From Isoetes taiwanensis (Eukaryota > Streptophyta > Lycopodiopsida > Isoetales > Isoetaceae): DNA of 64,000 bases. The position numbers and the translations under genes were made by a program. How positions within the stretch are numbered: position 1 is the first letter of the stretch; every line of letters starts with the position of its first letter. The stretch spans positions 10,543,525 to 10,607,524 of the forward strand of contig JAJEKV010000017.1 in the NCBI GenBank assembly GCA_021234155.1, in the 5' to 3' direction. Shown piece after piece: positions 10,801 through 21,900 of the stretch. The notes beneath the pieces are model-generated. The model was given only the letters and a program-made list of their open reading frames with translations, was not told the origin of the DNA and did not search any database.

Positions 10801-11499
10801 CTTAATCTACACCGTACATAAAGTTCCTCGTTTGTGGGGTTGCTTTTGTATTTTTATACTTTTTTCTCTAAGGTTTTTATATGATTTGGTGGCGTATTAA
10901 AATGGATGTACTAATGCGTACATCTAGAGTGCGCATACGCCGGCAATGATTTTTATATTTTCCTTCAATGGTAAGCACCCATGTATTCTTTTTTTTTCCT
11001 TATGTATTTGGGACATGTGCATGCAGGCCTCGAGGGTTTTCATTTTAGGGTTCATGGTTTTTTAGTTTGAAGCTTTGGATAGGGCTCCATGGAGGGCCAT
11101 TTCTTGCTGGTGTATATTCAGCTTGGAATTGTTAGGTGCAGGACCGCTCATAAAGCCGGATTAGATTGCAGTAGGGCCGTTTCTTGCTGGTGTATACCCA
11201 GCTGGGGATTGCTAGGTGCAGGGCCGTTTCATTATACTGGTGGACACCCGTTTTTGTTATCAGCCTTTTCTTATATGATCTCAAGATTCTATTTGCTTCA
11301 ACGACATCCATCTGCATAGACCCTAACGATGTAAAGGAGCTTCTAAATAGGCCAGTTGCACAGAATGATGAAGGGGCTGCACAGATTTCCATTGCTTGAG
11401 GCGTTTATTCCAATGGCCATCTGTCTATGGCACCTCATAATTCAAAAAACAGGCTCAATGAAGATGAAAGGCATCCAAGAACATGAGCTTGCAATATGT
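10801..11499. other. Repeat-rich spacer
   Basis: It contains a partial third copy of the TTTT..TAAGGTTTTT(A/C)TATGATTT..AATGGATGTACTAATGCGTA block (10860-10930). It also has a duplicated short unit TTTCTTGCTGGTGTAT(A/T)(T/C)(T/C)CAGC at 11099 and 11178. The segment 11400-11480 (TTCCAATGGCCATCTGTCTA onward) recurs at 13923-14010. No intact gene was seen. Confidence 0.45.
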
Positions 11500-12850
11500 A
11501 GCATAATAATAGGGGGCTTTCTTTGTGTTTTTGTACGCTTTTCACTAAGGTTTTCCTATGATTTCGTGATGTATTCAAATGGATGTACTAATGCGTACAT
11601 CTAGAGTGCACCATTTCTGAGCCATTGATTTTAGCCTTTTTTTTTTCCTATGGTCAACAACCAATGGCTCACAACAAAAGCCCTTTTTTTGTGCGTGTGG
11701 TGCATAATGGTCAACAACCATGGCTCACAACAAAAGCCCTCTTTTTTTGTGTGTGGTGCATAATGGGCACATGAAGGGCTTGAAGGGCGCATGTAGTGCA
11801 GTTTACCCGCCGGCAACACATTTCTTATCATAACATTTGATCCAGAGCTCTGTTTGAGATAATTTTTACTGCGTTGGAAAGCTCTCTCCGAGATTTTTTT
11901 GATAGTGTATGATATGGATATGTTTGGTTAAGTTATCTATGTTAAAACAACAATTTTTCGGCCGGGTTTGGTAGGCTTTCACATCCTACCAGTTGATTAA
12001 TACAGGATTGCGCTATTGGATATTGTTTTATGGCTCATTCCGAATGAAACTTGCAAAAAATTACCATGCATTTTTAGATTTTGAGGCAGTTATTAAGCAA
12101 ATTCTAAGGCTTCTAGATCCTTGTGCTAACAAGCAGTGTGTGTGGTGCATAATGGGCACATGAAGGGCTTGAAGGGCGCATGTAGTGCAGTTTCCCCGCC
12201 GGCAACACATTTCTTATCATAATTTTTGATCCAGAGCTCTGTTTGAGATGATTTTTATTGCGTTGGAAAGCTCTCTTCGAGATCTTTTTGATAGTGTATG
12301 ATATGGATATGTTTGGTTAAGTTATCTATGATAAAACAACAATTTTTCGGCCGGGTTTGGTAGGCTTTCACATCCTACCAGCTGATTAATACAGGATTGC
12401 GCTATTGGATATTGTTTTATGGCTCATTCCGAATGAAGCTTGCAAAAAATTACCATGCATTTTTAGATTTTGAGGCAGTTATTAAGCAAATTCCAAGGCT
12501 TCTAGATCCTTGTGCTAACAAGCAGAAAAGTTTCCCACTTTGGTTTCTCATCACAAGAATCCATGGAGGCCAAAGGCTGCTGTTAAATTCCAGTTCAAAA
12601 ATGTTTATGTATGGGTGTTGCAAACTTTATGACTTTCAGAATAATGGGATCAATCTGCTCTATCTTTATGGTAACTTTTACTTATGTTCTATTTGTTTTA
12701 TTGTGATGAAATTCAAAAGCTACAGGTGATGAAAGCCTCAAATGAATTCTAGTTTTTTTCTGGTTTGAATTCTAAATTTTTTGTCACACCGGGGGGGAGG
12801 GGGGGACGTCCCTAAGGCCCCGAAGGGGCCAATTTTTTTTTTTACATCCA
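11500..12850. repeat. Local duplicated block, copy 2, with an internal 389-bp tandem duplication
   Basis: Same landmarks as the block at 9420-10560. Inside it, the interval 11749-12137 is repeated at 12138-12526. Both start GTGTGTGGTGCATAATGGGC and run to the AACAAGCAG segment, with period 389 and small differences, so a second duplication followed the first. It ends with GGCCCCGAAGGGGCCAATTTTTT near 12818-12841. Open frames here are not supported as genes. Confidence 0.7.
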
Positions 12851-13330
12851 ACATATAAAAATTAAATCCCCCAACACATAACAACCAACATATAACAACC
12901 ATTGACATTAACAACCAACACATAACTACCATTGACATTAATTAACACAACCATTGGGTCCAACACATTTAAATTAAAATCCCCCTTAAACCCCCTTTGG
13001 TTTGGGTGCATATTCACATGGGGGGTGACGTAGGGTAGCGAGAGCCCTCATAATTGTATTTTGCACGTACAAAATCAACATCATATAGTATTCCGCTTGA
13101 AATCTTATAGTATTTTGCGAATCTTGTTATACAGTATAGCAAATTTTGTACTTGCATACCCCACAAACGAGGAACTTTATGTACGGTGTAGATTAAGGAA
13201 TAAGGGGTGAATATGCCTATCCAACAGCTCTCGTTGCCCGGAGTCACCCCCGTGTGAATATGTGTTAATTAATGTCAATGGTAGTTATGTGTTGGTTGTT
13301 AATGTCAATGGTAGTTATGTTCCTCCAATC
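12850..13330. repeat. Foldback element F2
   Basis: A long inverted repeat. Left arm parts such as AACTACCATTGACATTAATT (near 12923) reappear reversed near 13260-13320 as AATTAATGTCAATGGTAGTT. Nearer the centre, CACATGGGGGGTGACGTAGG then GTAGCGAGAG (13014-13043) pairs with CTCTCGTTGCCCGGAGTCAC then CCCCGTGTG (13227-13256). The loop holds AT-rich sequence and CATACCCCACAAACGAGGAA (near 13155), shared with F3. No ORF encodes a transposase. The structure fits a foldback or MITE-type DNA element. Confidence 0.7.
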
Positions 13331-14560
13331 AGGTATCCAAGAATATATATCCTTTTTGTGTTTCTGCTGTATGTTGCTTGAATTTAATATTCGAACATCC
13401 TTATGTGGAAAAGGGGTCCAGCAAATACATATTTAATACTTGCCTTCTATAGGTTGGGTCTTCCAAGCATATAGCATTCCGCTTGCGAACATCAAAGTGC
13501 AAGTCATCGATATTCGTGATTTCTCCAGCGCAAATGCAGGATACCTAACCACAGCCAAATCACAGCCAGTGCCATGACCTTTGCACCACATATGCAATTC
13601 TCCTTCTTATCTCTCAAGTTCTTCCGTTATGTTTTTTCCGTTCAAAAAGCTGGAAGTAACTTTGTTGTCTGTCCGCTGATTTGTATTTATGCTGCAGGGA
13701 AAGTGGTTTTGTTGTTCCCGAGCCGCAACAATAGATTATTGACACCATGAATTTGATTTGAATAAAGATTGAAAGCCTTACTAAAGAAGATGGGCCAGTC
13801 TTAGCGGAGGCTTTCCATGGGATCAGGTCATATTTCATGTTTGAGAGCATGTTCTTTTTTGTCTCAAGCTACTCATAGCCCATTGCCTGAGGAAAATGAT
13901 GTGCTTTAGGCATTTCAAACATTTATTCCAATGGCCATCTATCTATGGCAGCTCATAATTCAAAAAACAGGCTCAATGAAGACGAAAGGCATCCAAGAAC
14001 ATGAGTTTGCAGTGTATGTTACTCCAATCAGGTATCCAAGAATATATATCCTTTTTGTGTTTCTCCTGCATGTTGCTTGAATTTGATATTCGAATATCCT
14101 TATGTGGAAAAGGGGTCCAGCAAATACAAATTTAATACTTGCCTTCTATAGGTTGGGTCTTCCAAGCATATAGCATTCCGCTTGCAAACCAAAGTGCAAG
14201 TCATCAAGATATTTGTGATTTCTCCAACGCAAACGCAGGATACATAACCAGAGCCAAATCACAGCCAACACCATGGCCTTTGCACCAGGTATGCAATTCT
14301 CCTTCTTATCTCTCAAGTTCTTCCGTTATGTTTATTCTGCAAATGTATGTAAACTTTTTTCCGTTCAAAAAGCTGGAAGTAACTTTGTTGTCTGTCCGCT
14401 GATTTGTATTTATGCTGCAGGGAAATTGGTTTTGTTGTTCCCGAGCAGCAACAACATATTACTGACACGATGCATTTGATTTTGAATAAAGATTGAAAGC
14501 CTTACTAAAGAAGATGGGCCAGTCTTAGCGGAGGCTTATAGCTATGTGTATTAAAATTTT
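13321..14560. repeat. 700-bp tandem duplication of a gene-like fragment
   Basis: The segment starting TCCAATCAGGTATCCAAGAA at about 13325 recurs at about 14024. Each copy continues through GGTTGGGTCTTCCAAGCATA, CTCTCAAGTTCTTCCGTTAT, TATTTATGCTGCAGGGAAA and AAGATGGGCCAGTCTTAGCG. The copies differ by substitutions and by a 30-bp indel around TTATTCTGCAAATGTATG. Splice-like junctions (CTATAG|GTTGGG, GCTGCAG|GGAAA) suggest that a piece of a transcribed gene was captured. A short open stretch such as YSIPLAN..V..I.I.DFS.ANAGY is not assignable to a family. Confidence 0.6.
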
Positions 14561-15119
14561 CCACAAATCTAAGTCTGTACACAGTCTCTGCAAATAGTAA
14601 AATCTGAGAAAGTAACAACATTGCTTTTCAGGGGATCAAGTCATATTTCATGTTTGAGAGCATGTTCTTTTTTGTCTCAATCGCCCATTGCAGCAGGACC
14701 TCAAGTTGTAATACCTGACTCATAGTCCATGTGAATAAAAATGTGGATAGCGTGCTTGAATATTTGTGGTACTTTGCATCAGTTTGGAACCGCCCCCCGT
14801 GGGATGGTATTGGTTGTGGCCATCACTAGCATATGCATGACAATGTGCAGTTTACAATAGAAGGGGGTATTTTAAACTATTTTGACAGTTGATTCTCTTC
14901 AACTAGTGGTACTGGCTTTATATTGGGCGCCATGGCCCCTTTCAGTAAACCTTATGATGTTATTGTTGTTTTTGCCCATTTTATAACAGTGTGTTTGCGT
15001 ATATTTGGGTGGCTCTTGGTATGCAATGGAAATAATTTGTTTGTCTTTATGTTATTGTGCTTTTTAGTAATTAATGTTTAGACCCGTTTGCTTTAGTTAG
15101 GGCCCGAAGGGCCCAATTT
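14561..15119. other. Spacer, no gene recognised
   Basis: AT-rich sequence ending at GGGCCCGAAGGGCCCAATTTTT, a relative of the GGCCCCGAAGGGGCC block found twice upstream. No ORF or RNA gene can be supported. Confidence 0.45.
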
Positions 15120-15600
15120 TTTTTTAATATAACAATCAACACACAACTACCATTAACATTATTAACATAAACCATTGCATTTAACACATTTAAATTAAAA
15201 TCCCCCTTAGACCCCCTTTGGTTTGGGTGCATATTCATACGGGGGGTTACGTAGGGCAGCGAGAGCCCCAAAAATATATTTATAATATATAATACATGTA
15301 CAAAATTAACACCATTAAGTACATTCTCTCAAACCTTATAGTATTTTGCAAACCTTAATATATAGTATACAAAAATTTGTACATGCATACCCCACAAACG
15401 AGGATTGCCATGTACGGTGTAGATCTTGGAATAAAGGCCAAATATGCCCATCTGACAGCTCTCGTTGGAGTAACCCCCCGTGTGAATATGCACCCAAACC
15501 AAAGGGGGTTTAAGGGGGATTTTAATTTAAATGTGTTAAATGCAATAGTTTATGTTAATAATGTTAATGATAGTTGTGTGTTGGATTGTTTCCTAGACCA
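15120..15600. repeat. Foldback element F3, nearly complete inverted repeat
   Basis: The left arm (about 15127-15266) contains AACACACAACTACCATTAAC, CCCCCTTAGACCCCCTTTGG and GGGGGGTTACGTAGGGCAGC. The right arm (about 15455-15592) is its reverse complement with few mismatches. The roughly 190-bp loop is AT-rich and carries CATACCCCACAAACGAGGAT, as in F2. The arms are about 135 bp. There is no coding capacity; open frames across the arms are palindromic shadows. Likely mobilised in trans if it was ever mobile. Confidence 0.75.
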
Positions 15601-15789
15601 AAATAAATATCACGTAATGACTTTGACCCACAACACAATTGCTCGGCAAAATACATGCAACTCATGTTATATCCTAAACCACAAAACATTGATATAACTT
15701 AAATAGCTATATATACTTGCCATTTACATCAACATAAAAAAAAGCATGCCACATCACCCGTAAAAGTTACCATAAATGTGCCCAACCGA

Positions 15790-15995
15790 AGGTCTTTAGT
15801 AATAGACTCCATTTTTGGGTTGCCCCTAGGGGGAAAGCCCTTTTCCATGTGGGGTTTATGGCATGTTCCAGGTATATGTCAGTATATGCTAGGAATATGC
15901 CAATTACTGCTCCAAACTTACTATGGAGTGTAAATTGGCAGTGGCCGCTATTGTTGGGCAGCCACTTTGGAAACCGGCTAACCGGTTGTCACATC
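15790..15995 (+). repeat. Dispersed repeat R2, copy 1
   Basis: A segment from TTTTTGGGTTGCCCCTAGGG through the GTATATG(T/C)CAG(T/A)ATAT block, CTGCTCCAAAC and GGCTAACCGGTTG. Its reverse complement occurs at about 52520-52725 with substitutions. It has no ORF. It is probably a short non-autonomous DNA transposon or an element end. Confidence 0.65.
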
Positions 15996-18285
15996 CATTC
16001 CGGAGCCCAATCTCGAAAATAAGCCTGGAGATTATCGTAGTTGCAACAGAAGGGTTTAGAAGGAATCGACTTGGTTGAGAGCCGCTTGAGGCGAGTTTTG
16101 ATCAAATAGTTTTGAGGTGAGTTTTAATCTTCAGTGTTGCTTGCAACCTTATGTCATCTGTAATCGACTTATTCTTATGTTGTAGATGTCAAGAACTGGA
16201 GCAAAGACAAAATGCTGATGATAAGTCCAAAAAGCTTTATTTTGCGATTGGATCTTGGGTAACTATACTACATTCAGAAGCCTTGCTGCACATCTCTGTA
16301 AATGCATAACCAGTGCAACTAAACTGAATGGTAAAACTAGGATGCACATCAGATGAAGACCAGACTTGAGCCAGTACCGCCCCAAGGATATTTTGAGAAT
16401 GCAACATTTTGTCACTACTGCCATAGCAGCCAGTCAACTTATAGAATCACCCCTTTTAGATGTTGCAGAGCTTGTTAGCAATGCCATCAAAAGGGTTGAG
16501 CTACAATATAGATGCCATGGAGCTTTAGAACCAGATGGAGGATAATTATAGCGTGCCACTTTCTCTTACTCCATATTTGCTGGGGTTACATAATTTTTCT
16601 GTTTATGATGTAGACTTTGTTTGCAAGCAACTTACCAGATATCTATGAGAGCATTCTGGTTCTGCTCCCAGATTACAATAAGGATGCCAGCATAGATGCA
16701 GTTGTTACACTTCCTCAACCACAGATGGATTTATTGGGAAAACCCTAGTGCCATGTTTAGCCTGAGTTATTTCCTTATAAGCCACATATGGTTATACTAG
16801 AAAAATTCTAGTGCCCTCTCACCTTAGAATTTTTCGTGACTTCTCTAATCTACTGCACGTTATGTGGCGGGTTGTACATGTGCAACTATGATGCTAACTT
16901 TGAACATCACTTCAGGCTTTGGCATTCTACTTTCCTTGGACATGAAGGCAAATCACAGAGTTATATAATGTAAGCATGATGAAGCAGTGGAAAGACTTCA
17001 TAATTCTGAATTTTGCGCATTCTTTCAAGTAAGGTATGCCTATTGAATGTTATTATGAAAAGACAGGTGAAAGTTGAAGCGCTTGCTGTGCAGATTAATA
17101 TTTGGACCTACAGATATGGCAATGGAGATGTGGTGACACAAGCAGACCTGCAAAGCTGGGCAATCTAGCCCTGCATACTGCCTGGCATGTCGATAGATTG
17201 ATGCCCTATGCACGAAACATTCTACCCTTTTTTTGTGTTGTTCATTTTGATCTGTTTGTGCCTTGTTATTTTCATCGATTTATTTGGTTTTCGATCTTCT
17301 TTCAGACCCTTCTAGCTCGAGCATTCCTTGCACTTTGATCCTATGGCCTCTGCCCTAGACCTGACCAATTTGCCACAGTTCTAAATCACGACTTGCCACA
17401 AGATTTGATTCTTGACAAATAGAAAAAATCTTCTATCTACTTGCATAGAGAATGGCACATGGACTGCAGATTTCGCCACAGATATTATGACAGTGAGAAT
17501 GGAAAACAACTAAGTTTTACTTAAGCATGTTCTCATGGTTCATGGTATTTGTTTGCATATTTCTAAACCGCTGCCATATTTCAAATTATACAAACATGTA
17601 GCTTCCTTTTTTCTCAACTATATAGTAGAAGATATGTCTTGACTGTTTGGTTTAGTAAATACAAATAGAAGCTTTGAATATTGCTTCAAGAAGCTTGCTC
17701 CATATTTAGACAGATCAACCTCTGTAATAAGCTGAGAGCCTGCTGGAACACTCTATCATGCCATGCTTGCAGTCTTGCATACACTGGCCATGCTTGCAGT
17801 TCTGTTTTTTACCATCATATCTATACTTGTACTAGCATTTCTATTGTAACTATATATCATCCTCTACTGATTCTTCATCCAATCTTTACATGCAGTGAGA
17901 GTGGAGGTATTGTTTACATGCTTTTGCATCTTACTTTTCTGCATTCTTAATATCTCTGAGAAATTCTTAATATCTTTGAAAAATTCTCACAAATGTATTA
18001 CTTTGTGTGTTAGCATGCTACGTTTTGTAACTGATAATCCATGATCCTCTCTCACCTTTATGAGCCGGATTGCCAATCCTGCATTCTATTCTCAAGCTAA
18101 GGAAACCCGTCAGAGTGCCTTTAAAACAAAGTGTGAACTGACTCCTGAGTTCTTTTAAAAGGGTAATGCATAATTAGGTTTGAATATCCTTTGTAGTTAT
18201 AACATTTAGTCAATGAAAGATATAGATGTTTCTTGGATTGTTATCGTGGATGCCCATGTAACTGATAAGTCATGATCTGCTGCTA
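15996..18285. other. Decayed gene-like spacer
   Basis: AT-rich DNA with a few stretches that read like exons but cannot be linked. The best is about 16625-16730, whose plus frame reads NLPDIYESILVLLPDYNKD and continues without a stop to PQPQMD. I do not recognise its family. The minus-strand open frame at 16237-16437 and the plus-strand frame at 17102-17338 have no motif. A direct link to the protein disulfide isomerase remnant downstream is not shown. Confidence 0.35.
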
Positions 18286-18289
18286 GGTT

Positions 18290-18600
18290 CATGAGCAGCT
18301 TGGAGTAGCTTATAAGCTAGAGGAAGACATTTTGATTGCCAGGTTGGATGCTAATGCTCATTAGGATTTAGCTACAAGGAAAAAATAGACATTCTAATTG
18401 CCAAGTTGGAATAATGCTCACAAGGATTTAGCTATAAGTAAGGAAAATATAGTTATGTGCTTAAAAGTCAGACATGTTGTGATGTGCCAATGCTGATGAA
18501 AAGCTTATCACCATACACAATGATGGCAAGTATAGTGTTCAAAGATATCCAACTCTCAAGTGTTTCTTAAAGCTGCATGCCCATATTGTAAGCGACCTAT
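18290..18600 (+). pseudogene. Protein disulfide isomerase (thioredoxin-fold) remnant
   Basis: One frame reads HEQLGVAYKLEEDILIARLD then ANAH, a TAG, and DLATRK. This matches the part of plant ER disulfide isomerases that follows the CGHC site (typically YEKLG..F.....VLIAK.D...HK.L). About 170 bases later, KYSVQRYPTLKCFLK matches the family's KYGV.GYPTLK.FPK strand. A shorter, further decayed duplicate of the first block follows at about 18384-18445 (DILIAKLE). The CxxC active-site exon is not visible nearby. Stops, a missing active site and internal duplication make it a non-functional relic. Confidence 0.6.
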
Positions 18601-19030
18601 CATACTGTATTTAGGCTGCACATTAGAAAATAAAGGTAGAAATTCGATCTATTTGTTTGCTACAGTTATTTTCTAAGTTTTATGGCATGTCTTTTGCTAC
18701 AACATATTCTTTTTTCTGCCCCTTTTCATGTTGTGGGCGCTTCAATCAACAGATTTTTCGCTCTTATTGATTATGCTATTTAATGCTTAGCAGGTCTTTA
18801 CCTACTATTCAAGATAAATGACTACGATTTGGCTGTAAATGACATATAACGAAGTCGTTCTTATGTTTACTGTGCAAGACAACGTTTAAATTAGTAAATG
18901 CATTTTGGTCAAACATTTTTAGAACTGGTGGAGATATTTACTCTAGCCAGTCTCTTTGCGGAGAGTAAGAGAATACTCAAGCAGGTTTTGTGTTGTATTA
19001 CAACCCCAACATTTGGTCCATGGCTGAAAA
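18601..19030. other. Spacer, nothing recognised
   Basis: AT-rich, with stops in all frames. No additional thioredoxin-fold pieces were found. Confidence 0.4.
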
Positions 19031-19034
19031 CAAC

Positions 19035-19310
19035 AGTAAAAACAAAATACGGGTCGTTTTTTTGAAGATTTGGAAAAAACCTACACGCAATATACGGAGG
19101 TGTGGTTTTTCAAAGATATGCTGTAGTTTTTCTTAACGAGCCGTAGTTTTTTTTCTTAAGAATATGTGGTTTCTTCAGGAGGTGTAGTTTCTTTTTAAGG
19201 ATGTGTTGTTTTCTCAAGTGATATAGTTTTTTGAATGGATGTTTTTTTTAGGTGTTGTTTTTTAAGGTATTGTTTTTTTGAGGTGTGGTTTTTTATGGTT
19301 TTCTAAGAAT
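19035..19310. repeat. Degenerate G/T-rich repeat
   Basis: Repeated variants of GGTGTGGTTTTTT, GATGTGTTGTTTTC and TAGTTTTT alternate over about 270 bases. Low-complexity, probably a decayed minisatellite. No coding capacity. Confidence 0.5.
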
Positions 19311-21320
19311 TCATGTATGACCAAGTTGTCCGCATGCCATTGCTGCCACAAAATGGCAGCATACAAGAGCTATATACATGTTTGGCACACTTCACTAGCA
19401 TTTGACTTCGTACATGTGTGTGTGAGCCTTTAGAGCATGAAACTTGAAGCTATCCATCACTTGGCAACTTGTAGATGACACATTGATATGAAGAATCAAA
19501 GATGGACATTGGTTTGGCATCATATATGCATTTCTTGAAGGACATTTGATCACCTAAGCATCTTGAACACTTGAGGTTGAAAACACCAAAGTCATTGAAA
19601 GACCACTCCAAATTCAACAGTACTTTGCATGATTCAAGCTTTTGCCATTATGTTACTTCTTAAGGCATGATTTGGCTTCACTACCATCATTCCCCCAAGA
19701 AAATCATCTCTTATACATCATTTTCTCCCCTTTCATACACCATTGCCATTTGTCGAGACCAAAGTTAGCAAGACCATTTTTTTTCTTGTCAAAAGTACAC
19801 CATTCATCCATCACATATGAAAAATTGCTAGAATTCCATCCAACTGGCCATTTCTAAAGTCTAAAACCATCTTCTCTCTCTAAAAAACAAAGCTATAGAG
19901 AGAAAGTACACCTTTGACATGACATTCCTAGAAACAATAAAAGATCGACCTAAAGATCTCAAAATCCCAGCACCGTTGTGCATACATGTCAAAGATTCCA
20001 TTATATCACCCCCACATCATCATTATCATGTCATATCCATGTCAGAAAAAGTTTTTGACTAGGAGAAAAGTTGTTTGCTAATTTGCTTGCCACATCACCA
20101 CCCTCACATTGCCATGTCACCCTTTGTTTGCCAAGTCATTACCTTTGTTGCCAAATCACCCATCCCTAGCCATTCTGCAAAAATGAGGTCACATTCTGCC
20201 AAGAACATTGACTTTATTTTGACTTGGTCAATTTGTCAGTTTTGAATGGGTTCTGCATATGTTTTGGGCTAGACTTTTGGTCATAGATTTTGTGCATATT
20301 AGAGCACCTGCTTGAATCGAAATTGCATCAAAATTTGAATTTGTTTGTGCATGGCACAAGTTTTGATGAGAGTGCCTTTTCTTGGTTTTGGGAAATCACT
20401 TGAAACTTGAGTTCTTTGCACTTTTTTTGCAAGTTTCTTGCATAGATTGATTGTGTTGGTTTTAAATGACTGACGTTGAAGGTTTGCTAGGAACACCTTC
20501 AACAATGATATACTCGTCCTTGACATGCAACAGATTGTACCACATATATACGTCACCACAACCTCATGACATGCACACATAGCCTTTCATGGCACAGGCT
20601 GGTTTTCTATACTTCTCTTCACTGACTACAAGTGTGTTCGAGTTGAGGTCCTTTGGCACTTCTTGGCCAAAGGGTTGGTCTTCTGCCCATGGAACTTGGT
20701 CCCTAAGAACATCTTGAGTTCATTGGTAGAGCCAATTCGCCATTCCGATGTGGGTAAGCCACCTGTCCGTCGCATTTTAACTTGCATTGACATTTTTTTT
20801 ACTTCAGTTCATTCTGCAATTTCTCCTAGATTACTTTGCTCTTGTGTTTTTGGGCACTAGCACCTCTAGTTGTATAGTTCAATAGTCACTTGACCTCTTT
20901 GCAAAATTCCAACCACCAAAAATACTATAAGCATATGAATCTGACTGGTTTTTTTTTAATTGGAAATTACAACCTTCCAAATTGAACATGTATTCCTCCA
21001 TCATCTTAGTTCCAAATTAAGCCAAATTTTCTTCCACATGTTTCTAATAGTTTTCCCTGATATCAACTCTATAAATCATCCAAAATGTTAAATAACACCC
21101 GAGATATCATCATTTGAGTGTGCATACCATTTCCTGTCACAACTGGACAAATTTTCTGTCCACTTTGAACCAAACCAAAAAATTTCACACATGTCACCAC
21201 AAGTTTTCTCTGATTTTTCCTTCAAAAATGACGTGAAAATGATCAGTATTTCTCGAGATATTCAGATGAGTGCAACTATCTCATTTTGCTAGGGTTCATA
21301 AAGTGATTAGTACTTCTTTA
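19311..21320. other. Repeat-like intergenic DNA
   Basis: The stretch has runs such as GCCA(A/T)GTCA(T/C)C repeated near 20085-20165, resembling untranslated parts of old retrotransposons. The segment at about 20627-20710 (CTACAAGTGTGTTCGAG onward) is repeated in reverse orientation at about 22122-22204. No gene can be supported; the short frames at 19642 and 20299 lack motifs. Confidence 0.4.
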
Positions 21321-21329
21321 CGAAGTTTG

Positions 21330-21900
21330 AATGAAGATTGGTTGCTTGTTGTTGGGTATACTTTCAGCTGGGGAAGCAGTACTATGAATTGTTGCTCCAA
21401 CATCCATATCAAAACCTACATATACATTTAGCTCGGGAGGAGAATAGATCCAAACTCCATCTTATCAGTTCTTATTGCTTTAGGTTTTCAACTACAGTTT
21501 CTCGACCATTTTCCAAGTGCAAACGACCAAAACTCGACCTCTGTAACGTAAACCCTACAATACCTTGCAACACACATGGTTTATGTTTTGGAGGATGAAA
21601 CGTAGTTGCTTTCATTGATAACTAGGTGCACCATTTCTAAACATGCATGCAGAGCAACTGAAATAACAAAGTTTGGATCTATCGACCATCCCGAAAGATC
21701 CCAAACAATCTTGCTACTGCAAGACGCACTCTTGACTTTTAATTGCCACATTGGGAGGGGGATAAATCCAAAATCCCATTCCGTCAGTTCCTACTACTTC
21801 ACTTTTTCAGCTACAACTTCTCTACCATGTCCCAAGTGCAAACGACCAAAATTTGGCCTCAATAGCGTGAACCCTTCAAGAACCTACTAACACATAGGGT
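21330..21900. repeat. Diverged tandem duplication, about 325 bp
   Basis: Two successive units share GGGAGG(A/G)G then (A/G)ATA(G/A)ATCCAAA, a block around TCAGTTC(T/C)TA(T/C)T, and CCAAGTGCAAACGACCAAAA then TC/TT(T/G)G(A/G)CCTC. Each ends with AACC(C/T)T and ACACAT(G)GGTTTA. Short open frames on the plus strand occur in both units because of the duplication. The origin is probably an old retroelement. Confidence 0.55.

Noticed and set aside
15377-15697. 106-codon ORF through the foldback element
   Set aside because: It reads through the right arm of an inverted repeat; the mirrored frame exists in the left arm, so it is structural.
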